The position numbers and the translations under genes are program-made. Below the pieces are notes generated by a model. It was not told where the DNA came from and did not search any database. It worked only from the letters and a program-made list of their open reading frames with translations. This document shows positions 1 to 9,591 of a stretch of DNA of 64,000 nt, one piece after another. Every line of letters begins with the position of its first letter. The first letter of the stretch is position 1. Origin of the DNA: Aliihoeflea aestuarii (lineage in GTDB: Bacteria > Pseudomonadota > Alphaproteobacteria > Rhizobiales > Rhizobiaceae); NCBI RefSeq assembly GCF_024105665.1, contig NZ_JAAAMK010000005.1:62001-126000 (forward strand). Reading direction: 5' to 3'.

Positions 1-1076
1 CCCGGCCGGGCCCCCGCGCTGCGCGGGCCGACCGAAAGCGTGCCGTCCGCAACCGCCGCGATTGAGCCACCGCCCGCGCCGATCGTCACCATGTCCACCA
101 TCGGCAGGGGGAGCGGCCATTCGCCGACCTTGCCGTGCTGGGTGAGGCCGATATGGCCGCCCTTGATCAGGCAGATATCGGCGCTCGTGCCGCCGATATC
201 GACGGTGATGATGTCCTCGATGCCGCATCTTGCGGCCACTGACTTCGCTCCGACGACGCCTGCCGCCGGGCCGGAAAGCGCCGTCAGAGCCGGAGCCTGC
301 CGGATTGCTGCGGCTCCCGCGACGCCGCCATTCGATTGCATCAGGAGAAGCGGTGCGGAAACGGCTTCGTCCTCAAGCCGCTTTTCCAACCGACCGACAT
401 AGGTGGTCACGCCGGGCATGACCGTCGCGTTCAGGACGGTCGTCAGCGAACGCTCATATTCGCGCACCACCGGAAGGACATCCACCGACGTGGTGATCGC
501 CAGTTCCGGGAGCTTTTCGCGCAGGATTTCAGCGACGCGTCGCTCATGGGCGGGATTTGCGAAGGCATGAAGCAGGCAGACGGCGACAGCCTCCACATCC
601 ATCTGCGCGATGGCATCGGCGGCAAGTTCCACGCTTGCCTCATCCAGTTCCCGCTCGACCGCGCCGCCCGGCGCGATACGCTCGTCGATTTCGAGAATGC
701 GCGAAGCGGGAACGGGGCGCTGCGGTTTCACCCACGTATAGAGATTGGCTTTGCGGGGAATGTCCTGGCGGCCGATATCGAGCACATGGCGGAACCCGCG
801 CGTGGTGACCAGCGCGGTGCGCGCGCCCTTGTCCTCGAGGATCATGTTCGTCGCAACGGTCGTGCCGTGCAGCACCTGCTGCAACGCCGAGGCAGGCGCG
901 CCGGCATCGGCGAGCGCCAGCCTGATGCCATCCAGGAATGCCTCGGAGGGATCGGACGGAACGCTCGGCGTCTTGGCGCGCCAGACATTGCCGCTGACAC
1001 GGTCAAGCAGCGAGATATCGGTGAAAGTGCCGCCGATGTCGACGGCGATGGAGAGGTTCTGATCAGTCGAGTGCAT
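1..1076 (-). CDS. hyuA: HyuA-type hydantoinase/oxoprolinase subunit (partial)
   Basis: The 5' 358 codons of a hydantoinase A / 5-oxoprolinase family ATPase; the gene runs off the left edge. Read by hand on the minus strand from ATG at 1076. It shows the actin-like phosphate motif VDIGGTFTD (residues 12-20), HGTTVATN (70-77), and a second DIGGTSAD motif near residue 290 followed by the GAGGGSIA motif of the family. With HyuB it should hydrolyse a cyclic amide (hydantoin, oxoproline or similar) at the cost of ATP in the cytoplasm. The start overlaps the 3' end of hyuB by 14 nt in another frame, so the two are probably translationally coupled. The substrate cannot be told from sequence. Confidence 0.9.
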   Translation of the reverse strand, partial: MHSTDQNLSIAVDIGGTFTDISLLDRVSGNVWRAKTPSVPSDPSEAFLDGIRLALADAGAPASALQQVLHGTTVATNMILEDKGARTALVTTRGFRHVLDIGRQDIPRKANLYTWVKPQRPVPASRILEIDERIAPGGAVERELDEASVELAADAIAQMDVEAVAVCLLHAFANPAHERRVAEILREKLPELAITTSVDVLPVVREYERSLTTVLNATVMPGVTTYVGRLEKRLEDEAVSAPLLLMQSNGGVAGAAAIRQAPALTALSGPAAGVVGAKSVAARCGIEDIITVDIGGTSADICLIKGGHIGLTQHGKVGEWPLPLPMVDMVTIGAGGGSIAAVADGTLSVGPRSAGARP

Positions 1077-2898
1077 CGACATAGTCCTTGCGGTGGAAAC
1101 GGCTTGTTGCGGGACGTTGGGCGCGCAGGCGCTTCGTGGCAACCTCGTCTATGCGGGAGCCGACGATCTCGGCGCCGTAGAGCGTTCGCGCCGCCTCAGG
1201 GCTCACATAGCCGCCGAGAACATCTTCCAGCACCTTGGCCAGGGGCCGGTCGAAGGGGTGGCCATGGCCGCCGCCGCCGCCTGTCTCGATGCGCAGGATA
1301 TCGCCGCGCACGAGCTTGTTGCCGTCCGATAGCGGCGCAAGCATCCGCTCGCGATCCGTGCCGGGATTGACGATGGCCTTGCCGGTTCCGCCGGACATGC
1401 CGCCATCGATGCCCCAGGGCGGGTTCTTCACGCTGTCGATGCGCACGGCGAGGACGGCGTCCTCAGCGAGGATCTCGTATTCGCGCACGATGCCGCATCC
1501 GCCGCGATTTGCTCCCGCGCCGCCCGAATCCGGAACGACGCCGTAGGTGCGCAGGCGCACGGGATAACCAAGTTCGAGGAACTCGACCGGATAGTTTTCT
1601 TGCGCGACGAAATAGACGGCATCGATGCCGTCGGCATCGGGTCGCGCGCCATAGCCGACGCCGATGCCGTCGGCGAGCAGGAAGCGTTCGAGATTTCCGT
1701 TCTCGGCGCGGAAATTGCCGCGCATGATGGAGATGACATAAGCCGAATTGGCAGCGGGTGCGCCGCCGCCGGCAACGTTGAGCAGCCCGTTGATGGCCGA
1801 GATCACGCGCATCGTGGTCAGGCCGCGCATGCCGAGCGGGGCGGGAAAACGCGGCAGAAGCAGCGAGCCTTCGCGCAGGCGTACATCGTCAAGCGCGTTC
1901 GGGCCGCCGGCATTGCAGACCTGCGAGGGATCGCCGCCCAGATAGTAAAGGCCGAGCGCCATGCCCGGCACACCCCTGTTCATCAGATAGTTGACCGGGC
2001 CCGGCGCCTGATCGTCGCTCTCGCTCGCGTCGAAGAGGAAGCGATCCTCGCCGTCCGGCCCCTTCTCGCGCGTCAGCGAAAAGCGGATCTTGAACGGACC
2101 GTTGCCATGACCGTCGCCATCGATGGCGTCTGTGAAGGCGTGGGTGCCGTAGTCGAACGTGTCGGCCAGCTTGCTGCGCACGAGTTTGCGCGTACGGTCC
2201 AGCAATTGCGAGAAGGCGTCCGCGACCGTATCCGCTCCGAAACGTTCGAGGATTTCGCCGACGCGCTTCACGCCCAGATCGACGCTCGCCATCAGCGCGC
2301 GCATGTCGCCGTTGCTCTGCTCGGGAAAGCGCGAATTGCGGTGGAAGATCGACAGGGTCGCCTCGTTCACCTTGCCCTGGTCGGCCAGCTTGGTGACGGG
2401 AATGATGATCCCTTCCTGATAGATTTCGGTCGCGTCGGGGCTGATCGAGCCGGGGCGCAGGCCGCCGATGTCGGCGAAATGCGCCCAACTCATGACGAAC
2501 GCGCAGCGCTTGCCGTCCTTGAAGACGGGCGCGAGCAGCACCTGGTCGTTGGAATGCGAGACCGCGCCGCGCGAGCCGTAGCAATCATTGTACCAATAGA
2601 GATCGCCCGGCTTCATCTCGTCGGGCGGAAACGTCTCGAAGACCGGGCTGGTCATATCGCCGAAGATCGGCACCATCGACCCGACCGCCATGATGCCGTC
2701 CGCATCGAAAAGCGCTGTGTAGAAATCCTTCTTCTCGCGGATGAAGGCGGATATGGCGGTGCGTTCCAGCAGCGCCTCCATTTCCGATTGCGCGGCGGCG
2801 ATCGCGCCGCGAATGATTTCCAGCGAGATGGGATCGCATATGCGCGCCTCCTTGCCCGATGGATCGGCCTGCCGCAGGGCCGTTGCAGATTGGGACAT
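1063..2898 (-). CDS. hyuB: HyuB-type hydantoinase/oxoprolinase subunit
   Basis: A 611-residue hydantoinase B family protein (HyuB / C-terminal part of 5-oxoprolinase). Recognised by family motifs such as GDLYWYNDCYG, the SWAHFADIGG segment, the GNGP and NGLLNVAGGGAP regions and the C-terminal GGGGGHGHPFDRP motif. It is the partner of HyuA just downstream; the pair forms an ATP-dependent cyclic-amide hydrolase. Length is usual or slightly long, because the N-terminus carries about 20 extra residues before DPISLEIIRG. Gene order B then A, with a racemase and a peptide-type importer upstream, suggests uptake and opening of amino-acid-derived rings. Confidence 0.92.
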   Translation of the reverse strand: MSQSATALRQADPSGKEARICDPISLEIIRGAIAAAQSEMEALLERTAISAFIREKKDFYTALFDADGIMAVGSMVPIFGDMTSPVFETFPPDEMKPGDLYWYNDCYGSRGAVSHSNDQVLLAPVFKDGKRCAFVMSWAHFADIGGLRPGSISPDATEIYQEGIIIPVTKLADQGKVNEATLSIFHRNSRFPEQSNGDMRALMASVDLGVKRVGEILERFGADTVADAFSQLLDRTRKLVRSKLADTFDYGTHAFTDAIDGDGHGNGPFKIRFSLTREKGPDGEDRFLFDASESDDQAPGPVNYLMNRGVPGMALGLYYLGGDPSQVCNAGGPNALDDVRLREGSLLLPRFPAPLGMRGLTTMRVISAINGLLNVAGGGAPAANSAYVISIMRGNFRAENGNLERFLLADGIGVGYGARPDADGIDAVYFVAQENYPVEFLELGYPVRLRTYGVVPDSGGAGANRGGCGIVREYEILAEDAVLAVRIDSVKNPPWGIDGGMSGGTGKAIVNPGTDRERMLAPLSDGNKLVRGDILRIETGGGGGHGHPFDRPLAKVLEDVLGGYVSPEAARTLYGAEIVGSRIDEVATKRLRAQRPATSRFHRKDYVDALD

Positions 2899-2924
2899 CG
2901 TAGTCGCTTTCTTCTGACAAGCTT

Positions 2925-3923
2925 TCAGGGGATGACGACGACATTGCCGAGATTGCCACCTCGCTCGACGGCGAGATGGGCCTTTGCAATGTCATCAAGG
3001 GAAAAACTGTGAGCGATGGCTGCGAAGAGGCGTTGCCGGGACGCCAGCGCAGCGATCATCGCCCCGCCTTTCCGGCGCTCCGCGTCCGGGATGGCAAACC
3101 CCTGGACGATGCGAAGGTTTGCGCCCTTGTTGGCAAAGGCGTAGTAGGGAAATTGCGGCGTCGGCGCGCTCGTCGACGAATAGGAGGCAATGGTTCCGTT
3201 GGTCTTGAGAACCGCGATATCGAGCGCGTAATTGGCGCCGAAATCGACTTCGATCACACGGTCGACGCCCGCGCCATCCGTGATCTCGAACACACGCTCG
3301 GCGACTTTTTCGCTTTTGCGGTCGATGATCTCGACAGCCCCGGCGGCGCGCACATGCTCCGCGGCTCGTGCATTCGAAACGGTGCCGATGACGCGTGCAC
3401 CGCCTGCCGCCGCGAGTTGCACCGCGAAATGGCCGACCGCGCCCGCCGCCCCATTGACGAGGACAGTCAGACCTTCGACCGGCCCGTCGGCGAAGACGGC
3501 GCGATGCGCCGTCATTGCAGGCACGCCGAGGCATGCGCCGGCCTCGAAGGAAAGTTCATCGGGAAGCGGGATCGCTTGATCCTGCGGCAGGGCGACAAGT
3601 TCCGCCGCCGTACCGAATGCGCGGCCGGCGCTGCCGTAGCCGCCTTGCGCATTGTAAAGCCAGACACGTTCACCGATGCGCGCCGCATCGACGCCGTTGC
3701 CGACCGACACGATCTCACCCGCACCGTCGCAATGGGGAATGACGAGCGGATGCTGCATGGCCATGCCGTTCCAGCCGGCGCGGCGCTTCACATCGGCCGG
3801 ATTGATGCCGGACGCGCGAACGCGCACCAGGACTTCGCCGGCCTGCGGCACCGGATCGGGACGATCCACGATTTTAAGAACGTCACCCGCCGGCCCCGTT
3901 CGCTCATAGACGGCACAGCGCAT
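2925..3923 (-). CDS. MDR-family NADPH:quinone oxidoreductase-like protein
   Basis: 332 residues, zinc-independent medium-chain dehydrogenase/reductase of the quinone oxidoreductase type. The N-terminal GroES-like part has the SGINPADVKRR motif (residues 43-53). The Rossmann part has VLVNGAAGAVGHFAVQLA (near 150-170), close to the classic GxGxVG coenzyme loop. No zinc-ligand cysteine cluster is seen. Its start overlaps the stop of the upstream ATPase gene by one base (TGATG) and hyuB follows after 26 bp, so it is an internal operon gene. Its role in ring catabolism is unknown; NADPH-dependent reduction of an enone or quinone is the family expectation. Confidence 0.85.
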   Translation of the reverse strand: MRCAVYERTGPAGDVLKIVDRPDPVPQAGEVLVRVRASGINPADVKRRAGWNGMAMQHPLVIPHCDGAGEIVSVGNGVDAARIGERVWLYNAQGGYGSAGRAFGTAAELVALPQDQAIPLPDELSFEAGACLGVPAMTAHRAVFADGPVEGLTVLVNGAAGAVGHFAVQLAAAGGARVIGTVSNARAAEHVRAAGAVEIIDRKSEKVAERVFEITDGAGVDRVIEVDFGANYALDIAVLKTNGTIASYSSTSAPTPQFPYYAFANKGANLRIVQGFAIPDAERRKGGAMIAALASRQRLFAAIAHSFSLDDIAKAHLAVERGGNLGNVVVIP

Positions 3924-4915
3924 CAGTTTGCCTCATCGAAGAGATGGCAGGCGACCTTGCGCGTTCCGGCCTGCTGCAATTGCGGAATTTCGACCGCGCA
4001 ACGATCGAATGCGTATGGGCAGCGATCACGAAAAACGCATCCCGATGGCGGATTGCGCGGGTCGGGCGCGCCGCGCCCGATGGGCAAAGGATCGTGGCTC
4101 TGATCCGGGTGTGGCACGGGCACGGCAGCAACCAGCGCTTTGGCGTAGGGGTGTAGCGGCTCATGAACGATGTCCTCGGTCGGGCCGTCCTCCATCACCT
4201 TGCCGAGATACATCACGATGGTGCGCTCGCAGACGTAGCGAACCAGGGCGAGGTCGTGGCTGATATAGATCGCGGTCAGGCCGAGCCGGTCGCGCACGTC
4301 GCGAAAGACGTTGAGCACGCCCGCACGCACCGACACGTCCAGCATGGAAACCGGCTCGTCCGCCACGACGAATTCAGGCTGGAGGATCAGCGCGCGGGCC
4401 ATCACGACGCGCTGCAACTGGCCACCGGAAAGCTGGTGCGGGTAGCGGTCGAGATATTGCAGTGGCTCGGACAGGCGCACCAGTTCGAGCGCCGCGATGA
4501 TCTTGTCCTGACGCTGCGAGGGCGGGATGCCGGCGTTTTCGAGCGGCTCGCTCAATGTCTGCCGGATCGTGAAGCGTGGGTTCACCGCGTCGAACGGGTT
4601 CTGGAAAATGAACTGCGCCCGCGAGCGATAGCGCTTGAGGTCGGCCCCCTTGAGTGTGGAGAGCGATTGTCCGTCGAAAAGGATGTCGCCGCCTGTCACA
4701 TCTTCCAGCTTGAGAAGGAGGCGACCCATCGACGTTTTGCCGCAGCCGGATTCGCCGAGCAGGCCGACGCTCTCCCCGCGCCGGATGACGATGGAGACGC
4801 CGTCGACCGCCTTCACGACTGGCGGGTTGCCGCGCAGCGCCGACATCGCACCGCCGACACGGTAATGGAGCTGCGCGGCGTTTATCTCGATAAGCGGAGT
4901 GAATTGATCGATCAT
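3923..4915 (-). CDS. Dipeptide/oligopeptide ABC transporter ATPase (DppF/OppF type)
   Basis: 330-residue ABC ATPase. Walker [10 protein letters not shown] near residue 54, signature LSGGQLQRV near 163, Walker B followed by DEPVSMLD near 187, and an H-loop (SHDLAL). The C-terminal oligopeptide/dipeptide transporter extension has the cysteine cluster around [15 protein letters not shown] near 293. It powers the importer together with the DppD-like ATPase; the two genes overlap by 4 nt (ATGA). Cytoplasmic face of the inner membrane. Confidence 0.93.
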   Translation of the reverse strand: MIDQFTPLIEINAAQLHYRVGGAMSALRGNPPVVKAVDGVSIVIRRGESVGLLGESGCGKTSMGRLLLKLEDVTGGDILFDGQSLSTLKGADLKRYRSRAQFIFQNPFDAVNPRFTIRQTLSEPLENAGIPPSQRQDKIIAALELVRLSEPLQYLDRYPHQLSGGQLQRVVMARALILQPEFVVADEPVSMLDVSVRAGVLNVFRDVRDRLGLTAIYISHDLALVRYVCERTIVMYLGKVMEDGPTEDIVHEPLHPYAKALVAAVPVPHPDQSHDPLPIGRGAPDPRNPPSGCVFRDRCPYAFDRCAVEIPQLQQAGTRKVACHLFDEAN

Positions 4916-5937
4916 GCGAGCACCTTTCCGGACCAGGTGTCGACACGGGCGGCCTGAGTGCGAAGCTCGACGGCTTCACCCGCGCGATGGCACGCAGCGA
5001 CGTGGTTCGGGCCGACGGTTTCCAGCGGCGGGTTCACCTGCCGGCACGTCTCCAGCACGAAGGGGCAGCGCGGGGCGAAGCGGCATCCGGGCGGCGGAAA
5101 GGCGAGATTGGGCGGTGCGCCTTCGATGGGCGTCAGCGTGCCCGATGCCGCTCCCTGAAGATCGGGAAAGGCGTTGCGCAGACCCATCGTATATGGGTGC
5201 GACGGCTCCGTCAGGGTGGCCTGCATCGATCCCGCCTCGGCGACCTTGCCTGCATACATGACGACGGTGCGGTCGCAGATATAGGCGACCACCGAAATGT
5301 CGTGCGTGACGATGATGACGGAAATGCCGAGCGCGGCCTGCAATTCGCGCAACTGGTCGAGGATCTGCCGCTGTACGATCACGTCGAGCGCGGTGACGGG
5401 TTCGTCAGCGATGACCAGCTTTGGGTTGAGCGCCAGCGCGAGTGCGATCGCCACTCGCTGTCGCATGCCGCCGGAGAACTGGTGCGGATAATCCGACAGG
5501 CGGCCCTTGTCGATGCCGACGAGTTCGAACAGTTCCTCGCAGCGTTTGCGCGCCTCGCGTCGCCCCAGTCCGCCGCGTCGGCGCAGCACCTCGTTGAGCT
5601 GGCTCTCCACCGTATAGACGGGGTCGAGCGAGTTCATCGCGCTTTGTGGTATGAAGGCGATTTCGCGCCAGCGCAGGGCATTCATCTGCCGTTCGGAAAG
5701 AGACACGAGATCGCGTCCCTCGAACATCATCTGGCCGCCTGTGATGGACGCGTTGTCGGCGATGACACGCGTCAGGGCCTTGGCGATGGTGGTCTTGCCG
5801 CAGCCGGATTCACCGACCAGTCCGACGATCGTGCCGCGCGGAACGTCGAAGCTCGCGCCATCCACGGCATCGATGCGACTGGCACCGACCTTGTAACTCA
5901 CGCGAAGATCACGAACGGAAAGCAGCGTTTCAGTCAT
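4912..5937 (-). CDS. Dipeptide/oligopeptide ABC transporter ATPase (DppD/OppD type)
   Basis: 341-residue ABC ATPase. Walker [10 protein letters not shown] near residue 40, signature FSGGMRQRV near 155, Walker B with ADEPVTALD near 178, H-loop THDISV. The C-terminal oligopeptide extension holds the GCRFAPRCPF cysteine motif near 288. It pairs with the DppF-type ATPase. It overlaps dppC upstream and dppF downstream by 4 nt each (ATGA), which shows tight translational coupling in the operon. Confidence 0.93.
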   Translation of the reverse strand: MTETLLSVRDLRVSYKVGASRIDAVDGASFDVPRGTIVGLVGESGCGKTTIAKALTRVIADNASITGGQMMFEGRDLVSLSERQMNALRWREIAFIPQSAMNSLDPVYTVESQLNEVLRRRGGLGRREARKRCEELFELVGIDKGRLSDYPHQFSGGMRQRVAIALALALNPKLVIADEPVTALDVIVQRQILDQLRELQAALGISVIIVTHDISVVAYICDRTVVMYAGKVAEAGSMQATLTEPSHPYTMGLRNAFPDLQGAASGTLTPIEGAPPNLAFPPPGCRFAPRCPFVLETCRQVNPPLETVGPNHVAACHRAGEAVELRTQAARVDTWSGKVLA

Positions 5938-6833
5938 CGGCCAAGCTTCGGGAAGAGGATGTTTTCGTAGCCGCGCGTGATGAAGAACCCGGCGGACACG
6001 ACGAGGATGATGCAGACGCCCGGCGGCACGAACCAGTAATATGCCTGCTTCGCGAGCGCCTGACTGGCGAAGGCGTCCTGGAGCATGTAGCCCCAGCTAA
6101 TGGACTGCGGATCGCCGAAACCGAGGAAGGAGATCGATGCTTCCGTCAGGATCGCCCAGCCGATAGCGATCGATCCATAAAGAAACGACATTGGAAGAAT
6201 GTTCGGTGCGATGTGGCGCAGTATGATCTTCATGTCGGACGAACCGGCAACGCGAGCCGCGTCGACATAGCCGCGCGAGCGCAGCGTCAGGACCTGGCTT
6301 CGGATGACGCGCGCCGTGTCGCGCCACAGGACCAGCGCCATCGCGATGACCACGTTCCAGATCGATGGCTGGAGAAACGCGGCGAGCACGATGACGAAGG
6401 GCAGAAACGGAATGCCGAACGCGATGTCGGCAAGGCGCATCAGCACAATGTCGATCCAGCCGCGAAAATAACCCGACACCACGCCAACGATGGAGCCGAT
6501 GAGCGCCACCATGAAGGCTGCGGTCAGCCCGATCAGCAGCGCCGAGCGCGAGCCATGGACGATCTGGGAAAAGATGTCGCGGCCAAGGCTCGTCGTGCCG
6601 AGGATGTGGCCGTCCTCGCCCGGCCGCAGATCGGCGGCGAGCATGTAGTCGGGTGTGTAGAGGATTTCGGTCGGGTCGTAGGGCGCGATCTGGTCGGCGA
6701 AAATGGCCGTCAGGACGAAGAGGCCATAGATCGACAGTCCGAAGACGGCGAACGGATCATTCAGCGGCAATCGAAGGCTCTGGAAGACGCGTCGCACGAA
6801 GCCCGGCCGTTTGCCAATCGTCGCATCAAGCAT
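5934..6833 (-). CDS. Dipeptide-type ABC transporter permease (DppC/OppC type)
   Basis: Inner-membrane permease of about 299 residues, with an N-terminal transmembrane helix, an extracytoplasmic segment containing the family GTTSLGRDIFS motif, then a five-helix BPD_transp_1 core with the EAA-type loop (AARVAGSSDMKIILRHIAPNI region). I chose ATG at 6833 rather than an upstream in-frame codon at 6860 because it gives an 8-nt ATGCTTGA overlap with the end of dppB and starts directly at MLDATIGKRPG. It forms the channel with the DppB-type protein. Confidence 0.9.
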   Translation of the reverse strand: MLDATIGKRPGFVRRVFQSLRLPLNDPFAVFGLSIYGLFVLTAIFADQIAPYDPTEILYTPDYMLAADLRPGEDGHILGTTSLGRDIFSQIVHGSRSALLIGLTAAFMVALIGSIVGVVSGYFRGWIDIVLMRLADIAFGIPFLPFVIVLAAFLQPSIWNVVIAMALVLWRDTARVIRSQVLTLRSRGYVDAARVAGSSDMKIILRHIAPNILPMSFLYGSIAIGWAILTEASISFLGFGDPQSISWGYMLQDAFASQALAKQAYYWFVPPGVCIILVVSAGFFITRGYENILFPKLGR

Positions 6834-7803
6834 GGCTGATCCTCGGATCGAGAAGGGCATAGAGAAGGTCGGCGATGAGGTTCATGAGGATGACCACGAC
6901 GGCGATCATCAGGAACGCGCCCTGCGCCAGCGGGTAGTCAGAAGCCGAGACCGCGTTGACCAGTTCGCGGCCAAGACCCGGCCAGGAAAACACCGATTCC
7001 ACAACGACGTTGCCCTGAAGCTGGTAGCCGACTGCGATGGCGAAGGAGGTCATCACGGGCAGGAGCGCGTTTCGCGCGGCGTGGCGCACGACGACCGTCC
7101 AGTTCGACAATCCCTTGATCCGCGCCATGGTGACGAAGTCCTCCTTCATCACATCGAGCATATTGGAGCGCATCAGGAGAAGCGGCAGTCCCTGGCTATA
7201 GATGGCCAGCGTGAGTGCCGGCAGCGCCAGATAGGACAGGAACTCACGCGAGGTATAGAGCGCCCACAAGCTGTCGTAGCTCGCGCCGGCCGGACGCGTG
7301 CCGCCTGCCGGAAACCAGCCGAGATTGAACGAGAAAATGGCGAGCAACACCATGCCGAGCCAGAATTCGGGCATCGCGCGTGTCGTCAGCACCAGAGGAA
7401 TAGCCGCGTTTTCCACGACGCCGCCACGCTTCCAGGCCAGATAGGCCCCGGCGAGAATGCCGAACGTATAAGCGAGGATCAGCGAGGAGAAGGTGAGGAT
7501 CAGCGTGTTCGGCAAAAGCGCCCAGATGCGGGTGGCGACCGGTTCGCGATACCGGAAGCTCTGGCCGAGCTCGCCCTGCAGGAGGTTGCCGATATAGATG
7601 AAGTATTGCTCCCACAGCGGCTTGTCGAGGCCGAACTGCGCCATCAGCGCCTGCTGTTGCTCAAGCGTGAATGTCGGATCGATATAGGCAGCCATCGGGT
7701 TGCCGGGCATCAGCCGGAACATCAGGAACAGGATCGTCACGACTGCCCACAGAACGAGAGCAAGCTGAAGCGTTCGGCTGATCGCCGCCTTCAGGTGGGG
7801 CAT
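6826..7803 (-). CDS. Dipeptide-type ABC transporter permease (DppB/OppB type)
   Basis: 325-residue inner-membrane permease. It has the N-terminal helix and family segment FRLMPGNPM near residue 29, the GLDKPLWEQY motif near 58, and a C-terminal BPD_transp_1 core with the EAA loop (ARIKGLSNWTVVVRHAARNALLPV). It is the first permease after the binding-protein gene, separated from it by 90 bp that hold a strong hairpin. Substrates of this ABC class include peptides, opines, nickel and amino-acid derivatives, so the ligand is better guessed from the enzymes nearby. Confidence 0.92.
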   Translation of the reverse strand: MPHLKAAISRTLQLALVLWAVVTILFLMFRLMPGNPMAAYIDPTFTLEQQQALMAQFGLDKPLWEQYFIYIGNLLQGELGQSFRYREPVATRIWALLPNTLILTFSSLILAYTFGILAGAYLAWKRGGVVENAAIPLVLTTRAMPEFWLGMVLLAIFSFNLGWFPAGGTRPAGASYDSLWALYTSREFLSYLALPALTLAIYSQGLPLLLMRSNMLDVMKEDFVTMARIKGLSNWTVVVRHAARNALLPVMTSFAIAVGYQLQGNVVVESVFSWPGLGRELVNAVSASDYPLAQGAFLMIAVVVILMNLIADLLYALLDPRISHA

Positions 7804-7851
7804 CTGATGGCTCCCTGCTTGGCCGGTCCGGCCGGCAGTATTTCGAATGAA

Positions 7852-7884
7852 GGAATAAAGAGCGCGCCGGATGCCGGCGCGCTC
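7852..7884 (-). terminator. Intra-operon hairpin with U-rich tail
   Basis: Perfect 11-bp GC-rich stem (7860-7870 with 7874-7884, 3-nt loop), followed on the minus strand by CTTTATT. It lies between the binding-protein gene and dppB. This looks like a partial terminator or 3'-end stabiliser that would raise the binding protein relative to the membrane parts, an arrangement common in ABC operons. Strength cannot be judged by eye. Confidence 0.7.
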
Positions 7885-7893
7885 GGCTTCACG

Positions 7894-9549
7894 TCAGTTG
7901 GCGTGTTCTTCGCTCACGCCCTCGGGGTAGTGGAGACGTCCGCCCTCGAGCGTATAGCCGGCTTCTTCGAGCTGGCGCGCGGCGACATCGCTGCCCATTT
8001 CGAAGCCGTCGAAGACGGCAGGGTCGTACCAGAACTCAAGCGCCGGCGAGATGACCGAGTTGGACGGCTCGGCAAAGCCCCGGAAGGCAGCTCCCACGAT
8101 CAGGCGGCGGTCTACGGCCGACGACAGCGCCTTGCGGAAGGCCGGGTCGTCGAACGGTGCGCGGCGGTTGTTGAACGCCACATAGCGGAAGCCCATCTCG
8201 ACGGTCGAGACGACTTCGAGATCGCCGTCCTGTTCGGCAGCCTGAATAAGCACCTGCGGATCGCCGGTGAACTCGGCGAGGAAATTGATCTCGCCCGAAC
8301 GCAACATGCCGAGCGCGGCCTCGACATTGGGCACGATACGCAGGATCCAGCGTTCGGCCTTCGGTGCATTGAAGTGGTCCGCGTTGGCTGAAAGGACGAT
8401 CTCCTCATTGGTCAGCCAGCGCTCGAACTTGAACGGTCCCGAGCCGATCGGACGTTCTTCCTGATAGCTCTCGGCGTTTTCTTCCTTCGTCTTCAGATCC
8501 TCGATGATCGGCTCCCACACATGCTGCGGGATGAGATTGATCTTGGCAAGGCTGGAGGTGATGAAGGATGCCGCCGGCTGCTTGAGCGTGAAGACGAGGT
8601 TGTGGTCATCTACGACCTCGATCGTCTCGATATTGGAGGCGAAGGGCGCGTACATCGGTGCTTCGCCCGAGACGGCGGCTTCGAACGAGAATTTCACGTC
8701 CTCGGCCGTCAGCGGCTCGCCGTCATGCCACGCCATGCCCTCGCGCAGCTTGACCTCGATGGTGCGGTCGTCGCGCCATTCATAGCTTTCCGCCGCCCAG
8801 GGCTGCGGCAGGCCGTCCGGTCCGACGCGCGCGAGGCGGTCGTAGACGAGTTCGAACACCCAACTGTCAACGCCGCCCGAAATATAGAGCGGATTGATCG
8901 CCTGAACGTTGTCGCCCGAATTCAGGATGATGTCCTTGCGCTCGCCCAGCGGCTCCAGCGCCATGAAGGTCCATGTGTTGCGGATGCCGATGCCGCTCTG
9001 CTCGACGACCGATTCAGGGTTCCAGACGGTGTTGTCGAAGGCGAAGGTCTGGCGCGGGTTTACCAGCATCATGTTGGGCTGATCTGCCGCAAGGATTTCC
9101 TGGGCTTCGCGGACAAGACCTTGCCGTGCTGTTTCATCGATCTCGACGCGCTGCGCCTCGGCGACCTGATCATATTCCGGGCTTACGTAGCCGATGAAAT
9201 TGTAGCCGTTCTCCGCGGTCGAGGAATGGAACAGATTGTAGATGATCTCGTCCGGGTCCGAGCGTTCGGGGCGGCCGACCATCTGCCAGGCCGTCGCATC
9301 CCATGCGTCACGCTGGTACCAAACGATGTCCGACATCTGCTCCCAGGGCATGACACGGACGTTCACGTCCAGCCCCAGCTTGCGCCATTCCTGTGCAATG
9401 AGCTGAACGGATTGGAACTCCTGAGGCTGCGAGGCCTGAGGGCGGGTCAGGAGATCGATCGTTCGGATCTGATCCGCGGCCAGAGCCGGCATCGCGGCAA
9501 GCAGTGCAAGAATGGCGGACGCACCGGCCGCCCTGAAGCTGGACTTCAT
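7894..9549 (-). CDS. ABC transporter substrate-binding protein, family 5 (peptide/opine type)
   Basis: About 551 residues: a signal peptide (KSSFRAAGASAILALLAAMPALA, cleavage near ALA-AD), then a family-5 solute-binding protein (SBP_bac_5), with typical segments LREGMAWHDGEPLTAEDVKFS and the conserved AFRKALSSAVDRR helix. ATG at 9549 is preferred over TTG at 9555 because GGAG lies 8 nt before it. It is periplasmic and delivers ligand to the DppBCDF-like complex. Cognate ligand unknown; the HyuAB and racemase neighbours suggest an amino-acid derivative, ring amide or short peptide. Confidence 0.92.
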   Translation of the reverse strand: MKSSFRAAGASAILALLAAMPALAADQIRTIDLLTRPQASQPQEFQSVQLIAQEWRKLGLDVNVRVMPWEQMSDIVWYQRDAWDATAWQMVGRPERSDPDEIIYNLFHSSTAENGYNFIGYVSPEYDQVAEAQRVEIDETARQGLVREAQEILAADQPNMMLVNPRQTFAFDNTVWNPESVVEQSGIGIRNTWTFMALEPLGERKDIILNSGDNVQAINPLYISGGVDSWVFELVYDRLARVGPDGLPQPWAAESYEWRDDRTIEVKLREGMAWHDGEPLTAEDVKFSFEAAVSGEAPMYAPFASNIETIEVVDDHNLVFTLKQPAASFITSSLAKINLIPQHVWEPIIEDLKTKEENAESYQEERPIGSGPFKFERWLTNEEIVLSANADHFNAPKAERWILRIVPNVEAALGMLRSGEINFLAEFTGDPQVLIQAAEQDGDLEVVSTVEMGFRYVAFNNRRAPFDDPAFRKALSSAVDRRLIVGAAFRGFAEPSNSVISPALEFWYDPAVFDGFEMGSDVAARQLEEAGYTLEGGRLHYPEGVSEEHAN

Positions 9550-9591
9550 GCTCAAACTCCTCTGGATTTGACGACTGTCGTTTGCGCGTCG

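Noticed and set aside
336-1370. Long plus-strand open frame opposite hyuA/hyuB
   Set aside because: It is arginine- and histidine-rich with no family resemblance and lies antisense to clear HyuA and HyuB coding sequence; typical high-GC shadow frame.
1600-3012. 470-codon plus-strand frame across hyuB
   Set aside because: Antisense to the complete hyuB gene, and low-complexity composition; not a gene.
6811-8391. 526-codon plus-strand frame over dppB and the binding-protein gene
   Set aside because: Shadow of two well-supported minus-strand genes and crosses their intergenic hairpin.
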